Positions 43,921-52,549 of a stretch of 64,000 nucleotides of DNA are shown in pieces. The translations under genes were made by a program, and so were the position numbers. Location: NCBI RefSeq assembly GCF_035943815.1, contig NZ_DASZBU010000005.1, positions 62,001-126,000 on the forward strand, in the 5' to 3' direction. Positions within the stretch are counted from its first letter, which is position 1. Every line of letters begins with the position of its first letter. The stretch is from Frateuria_A sp035943815 (GTDB taxonomy: Bacteria; Pseudomonadota; Gammaproteobacteria; Xanthomonadales; Rhodanobacteraceae). The notes below the pieces were generated by a model, which was given only the letters and a program-made list of their open reading frames with translations, did not search any database and was not told the origin of the DNA.

Positions 43921-44838
43921 ATGTTCTTCCGCAACCTCACGCTGTTCCGTTTCTCTCCCGCCGTCGCCGCCGACCTCGAACGCCTGGACGATGCCCTCGG
44001 CGAGCATCGCCTGCGCCCCTGCGGCCCGCTGGAGCTGTTCACCAAGGGCTTCGTGCCGCCGATCGGCCGCGGCGAGGACGCCGCGCTCACCCACGCGGTC
44101 AAGCACTGCACCTGGGTCTCCGTGGGCGGTGAGGACAAGCTGCTGCCGGCCGCCGTGGTCAATGACGAGCTGCACCGCCGCGTGCAGAAGATCGCCGAGG
44201 AAGAGGGCCGCAAGGTCGGCGGGCGCGAACGCAAGCGGATGAAAGAGGACCTGCTCAACGAACTGCTGCCGCGCGCTTTCGTGCGCAGTTCGCGCATGTC
44301 CGCCTACGTCGACCGCCAGCACGGCTGGCTGGTGCTGGACACCGCCAGCCGCAAGTCGGCCGAGAACGCGCTGACGCAGATCCGCGAGGCGCTGGGCAGT
44401 TTTCCCGCCGTGCCGCTGGCGCCGGAGGAAGGCCCGCGCGTGCTGATGACCGACTGGCTCGCCAACGGCACCCTGCCGGCCGGCCTCGCCCTCGGCGACG
44501 AGGTCGAGCTGCGCGACCCAGGCAGCAATACGGGCGCGATCGCCCGCTGCCGCCGGCAGGATTTGGAAAGCGAAGAGATCAAGGAACACCTGCGCAACGG
44601 CAAGCAGGTGTTCCAGCTGGGCCTCGTGTTCGACGACCGCCTGAGCTTCGTGTTGGGCGAGGACCTGGTGCTGCGCAAGCTCAAGCTGCTGGACGTGGTG
44701 CTGGACGAGCTTTCCGACAGCGCCCCCGACGCCGCCGCCGAGCTCGACGCCCGCTTCGCCCTGTTCACGCTGGAAGTCGAGCGACTGCTGGGCAAGCTGG
44801 AGGAATGGTTCGGCCTGCCGCGGCCCAAGGACGCCTGA
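43921..44838 (+). CDS. rdgC: Recombination-associated protein RdgC
   Basis: 305 residues, the normal RdgC length. The ring-forming DNA-binding protein modulates RecA loading. Opening MFFRNLTLFRF and blocks FTKGFVPPIGRGEDAALTHA, VGGRERKRMKEDLLNELLPRAF and MSAYVDRQHGWLVLDTAS are diagnostic. ATG fixed by the family start. A typical chromosomal gene without mobile context. Confidence 0.95.
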   Translation: MFFRNLTLFRFSPAVAADLERLDDALGEHRLRPCGPLELFTKGFVPPIGRGEDAALTHAVKHCTWVSVGGEDKLLPAAVVNDELHRRVQKIAEEEGRKVGGRERKRMKEDLLNELLPRAFVRSSRMSAYVDRQHGWLVLDTASRKSAENALTQIREALGSFPAVPLAPEEGPRVLMTDWLANGTLPAGLALGDEVELRDPGSNTGAIARCRRQDLESEEIKEHLRNGKQVFQLGLVFDDRLSFVLGEDLVLRKLKLLDVVLDELSDSAPDAAAELDARFALFTLEVERLLGKLEEWFGLPRPKDA

Positions 44839-44973
44839 TCCGGCGGGATGCGAGTTCCCCTTGTTCGCGGAGCAAGGACCCGGCCAAAGGTGCGTCTCAT
44901 GCGGCGTGAAACCAGCCGCGCCGGGGCCTGAGCCCGCCTCCAACCCTTTCCTCACACCCCCCGTTGCAAGGTT

Positions 44974-45768
44974 ATGCTCTACCCACGGGCGCGGATCATG
45001 GCAGCACAACTCCAAGGCGACTGGCTGGAACTGGCAACGGCGAGCGGCAGCACCATTCGGGTGCTCAAGGCCGCCCACCCACGTGCACGGCGGCTGCGCC
45101 TGACGGTCACGCCCAAGGGCGCCCGGGTTTCCTATCCCGACGGCACCCATCCCTCGCAGGTCAGTGCCTTCCTGCGCAGCCACGCCGACTGGCTGGAAAA
45201 GAAGCTCGACGAGCTCAACCTCATCGTCAAGCCGCTGCCGCCGCTGCGAGTGGGGCATGCCACCGAGATCCCGCTGCGCGGCGATACCACGCTGCTGGAC
45301 TGGGCCGAGGGTCCGTATCCGCGGGTGGAATCGTTCGACGGTGGGCTCACGCTGGTGATTCCGCGGCCGCACACGCGCGCCCTGCCGGTGGCGCGTGGTC
45401 TGCTGGCTTCGCATTTCGAGGCGCAGATGCGCCGCGACGTCTCGCGCTGGATGGCCGGGTACGTGCCGCAGCTGGGTCTGGCGCCGACTTCGTTGCGCAT
45501 CCGCCCCATGAAGAGCCTGTGGGGCAGCCTGGATACGCGCGACCGCATCAACCTCGATCTCGCCCTGGCCCTGGCGCCGCCGGCCGCGCTGCGATACGTG
45601 CTGGCGCACGAGCTGTGCCACCTGAAGGTGCGCAGCCATGCCCCACGCTTCTGGGCGCTGGTCGCCACGCTGTTCCCCAACTGGCGCGAGCAGCGTGACT
45701 GGCTGCGCGTCAACGGCGCCTCGCTCAAGGCCGAGCTGGACCGCCTGGTGGCCGACGTCGCCGACTGA
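44974..45768 (+). CDS. SprT/YgjP-type zinc metallopeptidase (DUF45)
   Basis: 264 residues; ATG 44998 (MAAQLQGDWLEL) is an alternative start giving 256. The zinc motif HELCHLKVRSHAPRFW (HEXXH plus downstream H) and RPMKSLWGSLDTRDRINLDLAL are the YgjP/WLM signature. The N-terminal RRLRLTVTPKGARVSYPDG region fits DUF45 proteins. Proteins of this family are uncharacterised metal-dependent hydrolases. Standing alone between rdgC and xanB. Confidence 0.87.
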   Translation: MLYPRARIMAAQLQGDWLELATASGSTIRVLKAAHPRARRLRLTVTPKGARVSYPDGTHPSQVSAFLRSHADWLEKKLDELNLIVKPLPPLRVGHATEIPLRGDTTLLDWAEGPYPRVESFDGGLTLVIPRPHTRALPVARGLLASHFEAQMRRDVSRWMAGYVPQLGLAPTSLRIRPMKSLWGSLDTRDRINLDLALALAPPAALRYVLAHELCHLKVRSHAPRFWALVATLFPNWREQRDWLRVNGASLKAELDRLVADVAD

Positions 45769-45872
45769 GAGGCGGCAGCGCCGTTCCGCTATCGGGCCGA
45801 TCGGCCGATAATGCCGGCCTTGCGCCACTCCCCCGCACCGGCCAGCGTGCGGCGGGGCCCTGAGGAGACGGC

Positions 45873-47276
45873 ATGATTCCGGTAATTCTTTCTGGCGGCT
45901 CGGGCACGCGCCTGTGGCCGCTCTCGCGCGAGGCCTATCCGAAGCAGTTCCTGCCGCTGGTGGGCAAGGACACGATGCTGCAGGCGACCTGGCAGCGCAT
46001 CGCGCCGCTGGCCTCCTCCGCACCGATGGTGGTGGCCAACGAGGAGCATCGCTTCATGGTGGCCGAGCAACTGCGCCAGGTCGGCTGCGTGCCCTCGGCG
46101 ATCCTGCTCGAGCCGGTCGGGCGCAACACCGCGCCGGCGATCGCGGTGGCCGCGCTGCAGTCGATGCGCGCGGGGGCCGATCCCTTGCTGCTGGTGCTGC
46201 CCTCGGATCACGTGATCACCGACGCGCCGGCGTTCCAGGCCGCGGTGCGGCAGGCCGAACCGGCGGCGAGCCGGGGCCGGCTGGTCACCTTCGGCATCGT
46301 CCCGTCCGGGCCGGAAACCGGCTACGGCTATATCCGCGCCGGGGCGGCGCTGGCCGATGGTGTGCGCGCGGTGGCAGAGTTCGTGGAAAAACCCGACGAG
46401 GCTACCGCCAAAGGCTACGTGGATTCGGGCGAATACTTCTGGAACAGCGGCATGTTCCTGTTCCGCGCCTCGGTGTTCCTGGCCGAGCTGGAACGCCAGC
46501 AGAGCGCGATGCTGGCCGCCTGCCGCGCCGCGCTCGAGGGTGCCTCGCGCGATGCCGACTTCGTTCGGCTGGACAAGGCGGCCTTCGCCGCCTGTCCGTC
46601 CGACTCGATCGACTATGCGGTGATGGAGCACACCGACGCAGCCGCCGTGCTGCCCATCGAGGTGGGCTGGAACGACCTCGGCAGCTGGTCCGCACTATGG
46701 GAAGTGGCAGAGCAGGACGGCAATGGCAACGCCCACCACGGCGACGTGCTGGCGCAGGACTGCCGCAACACGCTCGCCTGGGGCGACGGCCGGCTGCTCG
46801 CCTTGCTGGGGCTGGAAAACGTGGTGGTGGTCGATACCGCCGACGCCGTGCTGGTCGCGCACAAGGACCGCGTGCAGGACGTCAAGGGCATCGTCGGGCG
46901 GCTCAAGGCGGAGGGGCGCAGCGAGCCGACCAGCCATCGCAAGGTCTACCGGCCGTGGGGCAGCTACGATTCGATCGACGTCGGCGGGCGCTTCCAGGTC
47001 AAGCGCATCACGGTCAAGCCGGGGGCTTCGCTGAGCCTGCAGATGCACCATCACCGCGCCGAGCACTGGATCATCGTCTCGGGTACCGGGCGCATCACCC
47101 GCGGCGAGGAGGTATTCACCCTCGCCGAGAACCAGAGCACCTACATCCCGCTGGGCGTCAAGCACCGGCTGGAGAACCCCGGCCGGCTGCCGCTGGAGCT
47201 GATCGAGGTGCAGTCGGGCAGCTATCTGGGCGAAGACGACATCGTGCGCTTCGAGGACGTCTACGGGCGTGGTTGA
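45873..47276 (+). CDS. xanB: Mannose-1-phosphate guanylyltransferase / mannose-6-phosphate isomerase
   Basis: 467 residues, bifunctional. N-terminal nucleotidyltransferase with GGSGTRLWPLSREAYPKQF (GTP loop) and EPVGRNTAPAIAVAAL, then VEKP and ENVVVVDTADAVLVA; the C-terminal cupin isomerase (from about 340) has LSLQMHHHRAEHWIIVSGTG metal site. Makes GDP-mannose for exopolysaccharide, LPS or GDP-sugars. AlgA/XanB enzymes have this size and order. Followed by a bulged hairpin 47285-47310. No polysaccharide gene lies beside it. Confidence 0.95.
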   Translation: MIPVILSGGSGTRLWPLSREAYPKQFLPLVGKDTMLQATWQRIAPLASSAPMVVANEEHRFMVAEQLRQVGCVPSAILLEPVGRNTAPAIAVAALQSMRAGADPLLLVLPSDHVITDAPAFQAAVRQAEPAASRGRLVTFGIVPSGPETGYGYIRAGAALADGVRAVAEFVEKPDEATAKGYVDSGEYFWNSGMFLFRASVFLAELERQQSAMLAACRAALEGASRDADFVRLDKAAFAACPSDSIDYAVMEHTDAAAVLPIEVGWNDLGSWSALWEVAEQDGNGNAHHGDVLAQDCRNTLAWGDGRLLALLGLENVVVVDTADAVLVAHKDRVQDVKGIVGRLKAEGRSEPTSHRKVYRPWGSYDSIDVGGRFQVKRITVKPGASLSLQMHHHRAEHWIIVSGTGRITRGEEVFTLAENQSTYIPLGVKHRLENPGRLPLELIEVQSGSYLGEDDIVRFEDVYGRG

Positions 47277-47284
47277 AGTGCTTG

Positions 47285-47310
47285 CTTCCTTCCCGCGATG
47301 CGGGAGGAAG
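47285..47310. terminator. Convergent hairpin between xanB and the M28 peptidase gene
   Basis: CTTCCTTCCCGC (47285-47296) pairs with GCGGGAGGAAG (47300-47310), with one bulged base and a GAT loop. It sits between two genes that end towards each other, so it may stop transcription from both sides. The 3' arm runs into a dispersed motif copy (47302-47336). Confidence 0.5.
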
Positions 47311-47336
47311 TGCCCGCAGGGCGGATGGGGCGCTCC
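47302..47336 (+). repeat. Dispersed motif copy 3
   Basis: GGGAGGAAGTGCCCGCAGGG followed by CGGATGGGGCGCTCC. Shares the TGCCCG and GGCGGATGGGG blocks with 29884-29914 and 32628-32659. Confidence 0.5.
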
Positions 47337-47348
47337 TCGTGCAACCCG

Positions 47349-48713
47349 TCAGTGCGCCTCTGGCGAACGCTCGAAACTCCCCGCGTCGCCCGGAAACACC
47401 ACCGGGCTTTCGTAGCCGTCTGCCGATACCGACGATACGCCGAAGAACCAGTCGTCGATCACCACGTCCTGCAGCACCGTGTGGTCTACGTCGCCGACCG
47501 CGCGCGCGTGCTGCCACTGCGGCGCTGTGGTGTCGCGCCAGTGCACGCGGTACCCGGCGGCGCCTGGCACCTTGTGCCACATCACCGTGGTGTCGGTAGC
47601 CAGCGCGCCCTTGACGTCCACACCGGTGGGCGGCGCGGGCGCGCGGCTCAAGCTCGCCAGGGTGATGGCGTTGAGCGCGGTGACCCGGGCGAGGTAGCGG
47701 AAATCGATGCCGTCGACGGTGTCGCCGTAGCCCGGGCGCAGGTCCTGGTGCTGGCGGGTGTAGTCCTCGTGGCCTTCGGTGACGCGCACCGCGGGAAAAC
47801 CGGCCCTCAGGAAGGGCACCTGGTCGCCGCCGCGGCCGTAGCGGTCGGTGCGGTAGATCATCCGTACGCGAAAGTCGGGCAGGTAGCGGTCGGCCAGGTG
47901 CTCCATGAAACGGGCCAGGTTGCGCGAGGGCGAGTCCACCTCGCCGCCGTGGTAGCGGCGGTAGCTGGCCTGCTCGAGCGTCTCGTTGCTCTTGGTGCCT
48001 TCGGAGAACACGCGCACCACGGTGTTGTCACGCACGCCGTTCTGGCCACGGCTGTTGCCGACGATGTCGTTGTTGAGCTGGGCCTCCACGCGCCAGCCGT
48101 GCGCCACCGCGTAGTCGGCCAGCACCTTGCCGCCGTACAGGCCCTGCTCCTCGCCCGAGAGCGCGGCGAAGACCAGGGTGGCGCGGTTGTCCTGCTTCGA
48201 GAGCAGGCGCGCCGCCTCGATCAACGCGGCCACGCCGGAGGCGTCGTCGTTGGCGCCGGGCGCATCGTGGGTGGCGTCCTGGACGTCGCTGGCACGCGAA
48301 TCCAGGTGTCCGGTGATCACGATCACCCGGTCCGGATCGCCGTTGCCGCGCTTGATCGCGACCACGTCCATGACCTCGACGGGCTTGGGAGCACGCTCGC
48401 CGGTGAACGTCTGCGAGGGTGTGACGATTTCCAGGCAGCCGCCGCAGTCGCGCCCGATCCGCTCGAAGCGTGACTTGACCCAGCGGCGCGCGGCACCGAT
48501 TCCGCGTTTGTCCGAGCGGGTGTCCGAGAGCGTGTGGCGGGTGCCGAAGCCGACCAGCGCGGTGATCGTGCCGCGCAGTTCCTGTTCGCTGGGCGCACTG
48601 GCCAACGCGTGCAATTCGGGATGCTCGGCGGGCTGGACGGGCACTTCGGCGGCCAGGGCCGCACCGCTGGAGGCAAGCAGGACGAGCGCAGTCAGGAGGC
48701 GGCAGAACGGCAT
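47349..48713 (-). CDS. M28-family zinc aminopeptidase, exported
   Basis: 454 residues with a signal peptide (FCRLLTALVLLASSGAALA). Zinc-binding blocks VIVITGHLDSRAS, GANDDASGVAALIEAARLL, FAALSGEEQGLYGGK and NNDIVGNS give the dinuclear M28 site. A C-terminal region from about 345, containing VTALNAITLASLSRAPAPPTGV and VMWHKVPGAAGYRVHWRDT, has the strand pattern of a fibronectin type III-like domain. It is a likely extracellular or periplasmic peptidase and a plausible T2SS substrate. The substrate is not known. Confidence 0.9.
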   Translation of the reverse strand: MPFCRLLTALVLLASSGAALAAEVPVQPAEHPELHALASAPSEQELRGTITALVGFGTRHTLSDTRSDKRGIGAARRWVKSRFERIGRDCGGCLEIVTPSQTFTGERAPKPVEVMDVVAIKRGNGDPDRVIVITGHLDSRASDVQDATHDAPGANDDASGVAALIEAARLLSKQDNRATLVFAALSGEEQGLYGGKVLADYAVAHGWRVEAQLNNDIVGNSRGQNGVRDNTVVRVFSEGTKSNETLEQASYRRYHGGEVDSPSRNLARFMEHLADRYLPDFRVRMIYRTDRYGRGGDQVPFLRAGFPAVRVTEGHEDYTRQHQDLRPGYGDTVDGIDFRYLARVTALNAITLASLSRAPAPPTGVDVKGALATDTTVMWHKVPGAAGYRVHWRDTTAPQWQHARAVGDVDHTVLQDVVIDDWFFGVSSVSADGYESPVVFPGDAGSFERSPEAH

Positions 48714-49026
48714 GGGCGGATGTCCGGTGGAGAAGCCTCTACCTTAGCGCGCCTGCCAGCCACGCAAGGCGCAACCACTCGAAAGGGCCTCCCCCCATTC
48801 ACCCAGCGGACCCTTCCCCCATAAGCGGGGGAGCATCCACGCCCGAGCGCTCGGACCCGAGTCCTTCCTGCCGCGAACGCGGGCGATGGTAACGAAGGCG
48901 GATGGGCGCCTTCGATCGAGGCGTCAGACTGGCCATAGCAGGCTTTACACATACATCCATTGCGCGTAAACGGAAGCCTCCCAGACTGGCACGGGTCGCA
49001 GCCGCGACGCCCTCTGGAGACCCGCC
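48714..49026. other. Divergent region between M28 peptidase and secreted-protein gene
   Basis: 313 bases. Contains CCCCC-ATAAGC-GGGGG (near 48815-48832), CGAGCGCTCG (near 48843) and CCGCG-AA-CGCGG (near 48871), all GC palindromes. A possible TTTACA sits upstream of 49027 but no matching -10 is convincing. No gene seen. Confidence 0.4.
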
Positions 49027-49680
49027 ATGAAGACATCCACCTGCCTGCTCGCCCTGGTCCTCGCCTGCGCCTTCACCGGCGTGGCGCCTGCCATGCAGAT
49101 GCCATCCACTGCCCAGCTATCCTCGGCGGCCTCCGCCGTGCCGGCCGCACCCAAACTTGATTCCGCCCTGCGTTCGCTGTGGCATGGCCACGTCGTGCAC
49201 ACGCGCGACTACGCGCTGGCCGTGCACGCCCACGACGCGGCCCAGGCCAAGGCTGCGGCCGAGGCGGTGGTCACCAATGCCAAGCAGATCGCCGACGCGG
49301 TCGGCGGCTTCTACGGCAAGGCCGCCGGCGCACGCATGCTCGACCTGCTCGCCGGCCACTGGGGTGGCGTCAAGGCGCTGACGGACGCGCGCGCCGCGAA
49401 CGACAAGGCGGCCGAAAACAAGGCAATGGCCACGCTGCAATCCAACGCCAGCGAGATCGCCAAGTTCCTCGCCGGCGCCAACCCGAATCTGCCCGAGGGC
49501 GCCCTGCAGGGCCTGCTGGCCACCCACGTGGCGCACCATGCCACGCAGATCCAGCAGATCATGGCGGGCGACATGAAGGGGGAGGCGGCCACCTGGCAGG
49601 CCATGCAGGCGCACATGGACACGATTTCCGACGCGCTGGCGGCCGGCATCGCAAAGCAGTTCCCGGCCAAGGCCAGCTGA
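49027..49680 (+). CDS. Secreted helical protein of unknown function
   Basis: 217 residues. Signal peptide (LLALVLACAFTGVAPAM) is clear. The mature protein is Ala-rich with predominantly helical pattern and no Cys. It shows two similar halves: LRSLWHGHVVHTRDYALAVHAHD and its continuation with GHWGGVKALTDARAAND, then ATHVAHHATQIQQIMAGDMKGEA, i.e. a four-helix bundle with several His and Met residues that could bind metal or heme. I recognise no family. It lies 2 bases before the regulator gene and is likely translated with it. Confidence 0.7.
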   Translation: MKTSTCLLALVLACAFTGVAPAMQMPSTAQLSSAASAVPAAPKLDSALRSLWHGHVVHTRDYALAVHAHDAAQAKAAAEAVVTNAKQIADAVGGFYGKAAGARMLDLLAGHWGGVKALTDARAANDKAAENKAMATLQSNASEIAKFLAGANPNLPEGALQGLLATHVAHHATQIQQIMAGDMKGEAATWQAMQAHMDTISDALAAGIAKQFPAKAS

Positions 49681-49682
49681 GC

Positions 49683-50360
49683 ATGGGAGCGCTCGCCCGG
49701 CTCGGTTCCACCCAGCAGCGCCTGCTGCGCCAGTTGCTGATGGCGCCGGAGGGCTGCTCGGTGGAGGAGCTGTGCGAGCGTTTGCGCATCAGCCACAACG
49801 CGGTGCGCCAGCACCTCAGCGCCTTGCTCGCGCGCGGCCACGTCGAGCGCGGGCAGGCGCGGCCAAGCGGCGGTCGGCCGCAGGCGCGCTTCCGCCTCAC
49901 CGAAGGTGGGCGGGCGTTGTTCCCCCGCAACTACGGCCTGCTCAGCACCGCCCTGTTGTCCCAGCTGCGCGAGCGCTACGGCACCGCCGAGCTGGAGACG
50001 CTGCTGCAGGAGCTGGGGCGCACGCTGGGCAGCCACGAGGTGGCGCTGCCACCCGAGGCCAGCGCCGACGAGGTGGCGCAGCAGCTGGCCGGCCAGCTCG
50101 ACGCGCTGGGCTACGAGGCGGTGGTGGCGCGGCATGGCCAGGAGCAGCACGTGGAGGCCTTCAACTGCGTCTTCCACGCGCTGGCACGCAGCGTGCCGCA
50201 GGTATGCAAGTTCGACCTGGCCTACATGGAAGCGGCCAGCGGACGGCGCATCCACCACATGGAATGCATCATCCGCGGCGGCCACGTGTGCCGCTTCCGC
50301 GTGGGCGAACCGCGGCACGAGGCGTCGGCCGCGGAAGCCAAGGACTGTTCGTCGGCCTAG
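49683..50360 (+). CDS. HTH transcriptional regulator with C-terminal cysteine motif (COG2345/SufR-like)
   Basis: 225 residues from ATG 49683. N-terminal winged helix (LLMAPEGCSVEELCERLRISHNAVRQHLSALLARGHVERG). The C-terminal part has Cys at 162, 175, 195 and 203 (C-X12-C-X19-C-X7-C), ending HVCRFRVGEP. SufR regulators bind a 4Fe-4S cluster through a similar set and share the first X12 spacing; the other spacings differ. The suggestion of an Fe-S sensor is inference. No suf genes are close by; its neighbour is a secreted helical protein. Convergent with dbpA. Confidence 0.83.
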   Translation: MGALARLGSTQQRLLRQLLMAPEGCSVEELCERLRISHNAVRQHLSALLARGHVERGQARPSGGRPQARFRLTEGGRALFPRNYGLLSTALLSQLRERYGTAELETLLQELGRTLGSHEVALPPEASADEVAQQLAGQLDALGYEAVVARHGQEQHVEAFNCVFHALARSVPQVCKFDLAYMEAASGRRIHHMECIIRGGHVCRFRVGEPRHEASAAEAKDCSSA

Positions 50361-50368
50361 CCGGGTGC

Positions 50369-51769
50369 TCAGCCCAGCGGACGTACGCGGAAGTTGCGCC
50401 CCTTGATGCGCCCGGCGCGCAGGCGCTCCAGCGCCTTGTTCGCCTGCGCGCGGCTGATCGCGACGTAGGCGCGCGTGGCGAACACGTCGATCTTGCCGAT
50501 CTCGCTGGCGGCGAGCCCGGCCTCGCCGGTGAGCGCGCCGAGGATGTCGCCCGGGCGCAGCTTGTCCTGCCGGCCGGCGTCGATCACCAGGGTCTTCATC
50601 GGCGCCAGCTTCAGCGTCTTGCCGCGCGAAGGCGCGAGTTTGAGCGGCTGCCACGGCAGCGGCGTACCGCTGGCCTGCCCGATGTTCTCCGCCTTGGGCC
50701 GCTCGCGCGGCGTGCACAGCGTGATCGCCAGGCCGTTCTGGCCCGCGCGCCCGGTGCGGCCGATACGGTGCGTGTGCGTGTCCGGGTCGTGCGCGACGTC
50801 GTAGCTGACTACCAGCGGCAGCGCGGCGATGTCCAGCCCGCGCGCGGCCACGTCGGTGGCCACCAGCACGGTGCAGCTACGGTTGGCGAAGCGCACAAGC
50901 ACCTCGTCGCGGTCGCGCTGCTCCATGTCGCCATGCAGCGCGAGGGCGGAGAAGCCGCGGCGGTCGAGCTCCTGCGCCACCGCGTCCACGTCCTTGCGCA
51001 TGTTGCAGAACACCAGCGCGCCTTCGTGACTTTCGCCAACAGCCGGGCGACGCGCGTCGCCCAGCACCTGGGCCAGTGCGTCGAGCTTGTGGGCCGGTTC
51101 GACTTCGTGGAAGCGCTGCTCGATCGCTGCCGGCGCGTGGGCGGCGGCTTCCACCGTCACGTTGACGGGGTCGCGCTGCAGCCGTCCGCTGACCGCGCGG
51201 ATCTCTTCCGGAAAAGTTGCCGACAGCAGCAGCGTCTGGTGATGCTTGGCGATGCGCTTGACGATGTCGTCGATCGCCTCGGCGAAGCCCATGTCGAGCA
51301 TGCGGTCGGCCTCGTCCAGCACCAGCACCTTGATGCCGCCGCCGTGCAGGCTGCCGCGCTTCAGATGCTCCTGGACGCGTCCGGGCGTGCCGACCACGAT
51401 GTGCGGATCATGCGTGAGCGAGGCCAGCTGCGGCCCCAGCGGCATGCCGCCGCACAGGGTCAGCAGCTTGACGTTGGGAATGGCCGCGGCCAGCTTGCGG
51501 AGCACCTTGCTGACCTGGTCGGCCAGTTCGCGCGTGGGACAGAGCACCAGCGCCTGCAGCCGGATCGTCTCCACCTCGATCGCCTGCAGCAGCGCCAGCC
51601 CGAACGCGGCGGTCTTGCCGCTGCCGGTCTGCGCCTGCACCGTCACGTCGCGCCCTTCGAGCATCGGCGGCAGGCTTTGCGCCTGCACCGGCGTCATCGT
51701 GGCGTAGCCGAGTGTGTCGACGCTGGCGAGCAGGGCGGGCTTGAGCGGGAGCGTATTGAACGAGGTCAT
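50369..51769 (-). CDS. dbpA: ATP-dependent RNA helicase DbpA
   Basis: 466 residues from ATG 51769. Q motif TPVQAQS, Walker A AQTGSGKT, DEAD in VLDEADRMLDMGF, SAT, and HRIGRTGRAG are intact. The C-terminal DbpA RNA-binding domain (about 400-466, RPGDILGALTGEAGLAASEIGKI and KALERLRAGRIKGRNFRVRPLG) targets 23S rRNA hairpin 92 for 50S ribosome assembly. A small in-frame upstream codon set to 51790 was not used. Downstream of rluF on the same strand, another 23S rRNA enzyme. Confidence 0.95.
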   Translation of the reverse strand: MTSFNTLPLKPALLASVDTLGYATMTPVQAQSLPPMLEGRDVTVQAQTGSGKTAAFGLALLQAIEVETIRLQALVLCPTRELADQVSKVLRKLAAAIPNVKLLTLCGGMPLGPQLASLTHDPHIVVGTPGRVQEHLKRGSLHGGGIKVLVLDEADRMLDMGFAEAIDDIVKRIAKHHQTLLLSATFPEEIRAVSGRLQRDPVNVTVEAAAHAPAAIEQRFHEVEPAHKLDALAQVLGDARRPAVGESHEGALVFCNMRKDVDAVAQELDRRGFSALALHGDMEQRDRDEVLVRFANRSCTVLVATDVAARGLDIAALPLVVSYDVAHDPDTHTHRIGRTGRAGQNGLAITLCTPRERPKAENIGQASGTPLPWQPLKLAPSRGKTLKLAPMKTLVIDAGRQDKLRPGDILGALTGEAGLAASEIGKIDVFATRAYVAISRAQANKALERLRAGRIKGRNFRVRPLG

Positions 51770-51820
51770 GCGGCATGATCGCACGCGCACGGGCCCGCCC
51801 GGCGCCTGCTCGTGCGCGGA

Positions 51821-52540
51821 TCACCACTGCGTGCGGCCGGGCAGCAGGCCCTTGAGTTCGGCGTCGGTGAGGTTGCGCCACTGGCCGGGCTTCAGATGCC
51901 CGAGCCTGACGTTGACGATGCGCACGCGGCGCAACTGGGTGACGCGGTAGCCGAAGGCGGCCGCCATCAGTCGGATCTGCCGGTTGAGTCCTTGCGTGAG
52001 CACGATGGCGAAGCCGAACCTGGCGATCCGGCGCACCTTGCAGGGCAGGGTCATCTGGCCGTGGATGCGCACGCCGCGCGCCATGCCGGCGAGGAACTCC
52101 TCGGTCACCGGCTTGTTCACCGCCACCAGGTATTCCTTCTCGTGGCGGTTCTCCGCGCGCAGGATCTCGTTGACGATGTCGCCGTTGCTGGTGAGCAGGA
52201 TCAGCCCTTCGGAGTCCTTGTCCAGTCGGCCGATCGGAAAGATCCGCTGCGCGTGGTCGACGAAGTCGACGATGTTTCCCGCGACCCCTTGGTCGGTCGT
52301 ACAGGTGACGCCGACCGGCTTGTTCAGCGCGATGTAGGTGGCTCGCTTGGCCGCCGGCGTGGCAGCCAGGATGCGCGCCTTGACGATCTCGCCGTCGACG
52401 CGCACTTCGTCGCCCTCCAGCGCCTTGGCGCCCGTGCCCACCACCTCGCCGTTGATGGTCACGCGCCCGGCCACCAGCAGCTCGTCCGCCTCGCGGCGCG
52501 AGCACAGACCGGCTTCGCTGATGTACTTGTTGACGCGCAT
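51821..52540 (-). CDS. rluF: 23S rRNA pseudouridine synthase F (RluF)
   Basis: 239 residues. S4 domain (about 1-60, MRVNKYISEAGLCSRREADELL), then pseudouridine synthase with D107 in FPIGRLDKDSEGLILLT. NIVDFVDHAQRIFPIGRLDK, ENRHEKEYLVAVNKPV and GLNRQIRLMAAAFGY are RluF-type blocks; E. coli RluF modifies U2604 of 23S rRNA. Lies 51 bases upstream of dbpA in the same orientation; both are ribosome-assembly functions. Downstream of the exporter permease by 9 bases. Confidence 0.93.
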   Translation of the reverse strand: MRVNKYISEAGLCSRREADELLVAGRVTINGEVVGTGAKALEGDEVRVDGEIVKARILAATPAAKRATYIALNKPVGVTCTTDQGVAGNIVDFVDHAQRIFPIGRLDKDSEGLILLTSNGDIVNEILRAENRHEKEYLVAVNKPVTEEFLAGMARGVRIHGQMTLPCKVRRIARFGFAIVLTQGLNRQIRLMAAAFGYRVTQLRRVRIVNVRLGHLKPGQWRNLTDAELKGLLPGRTQW

Positions 52541-52549
52541 CGGCTCGCC

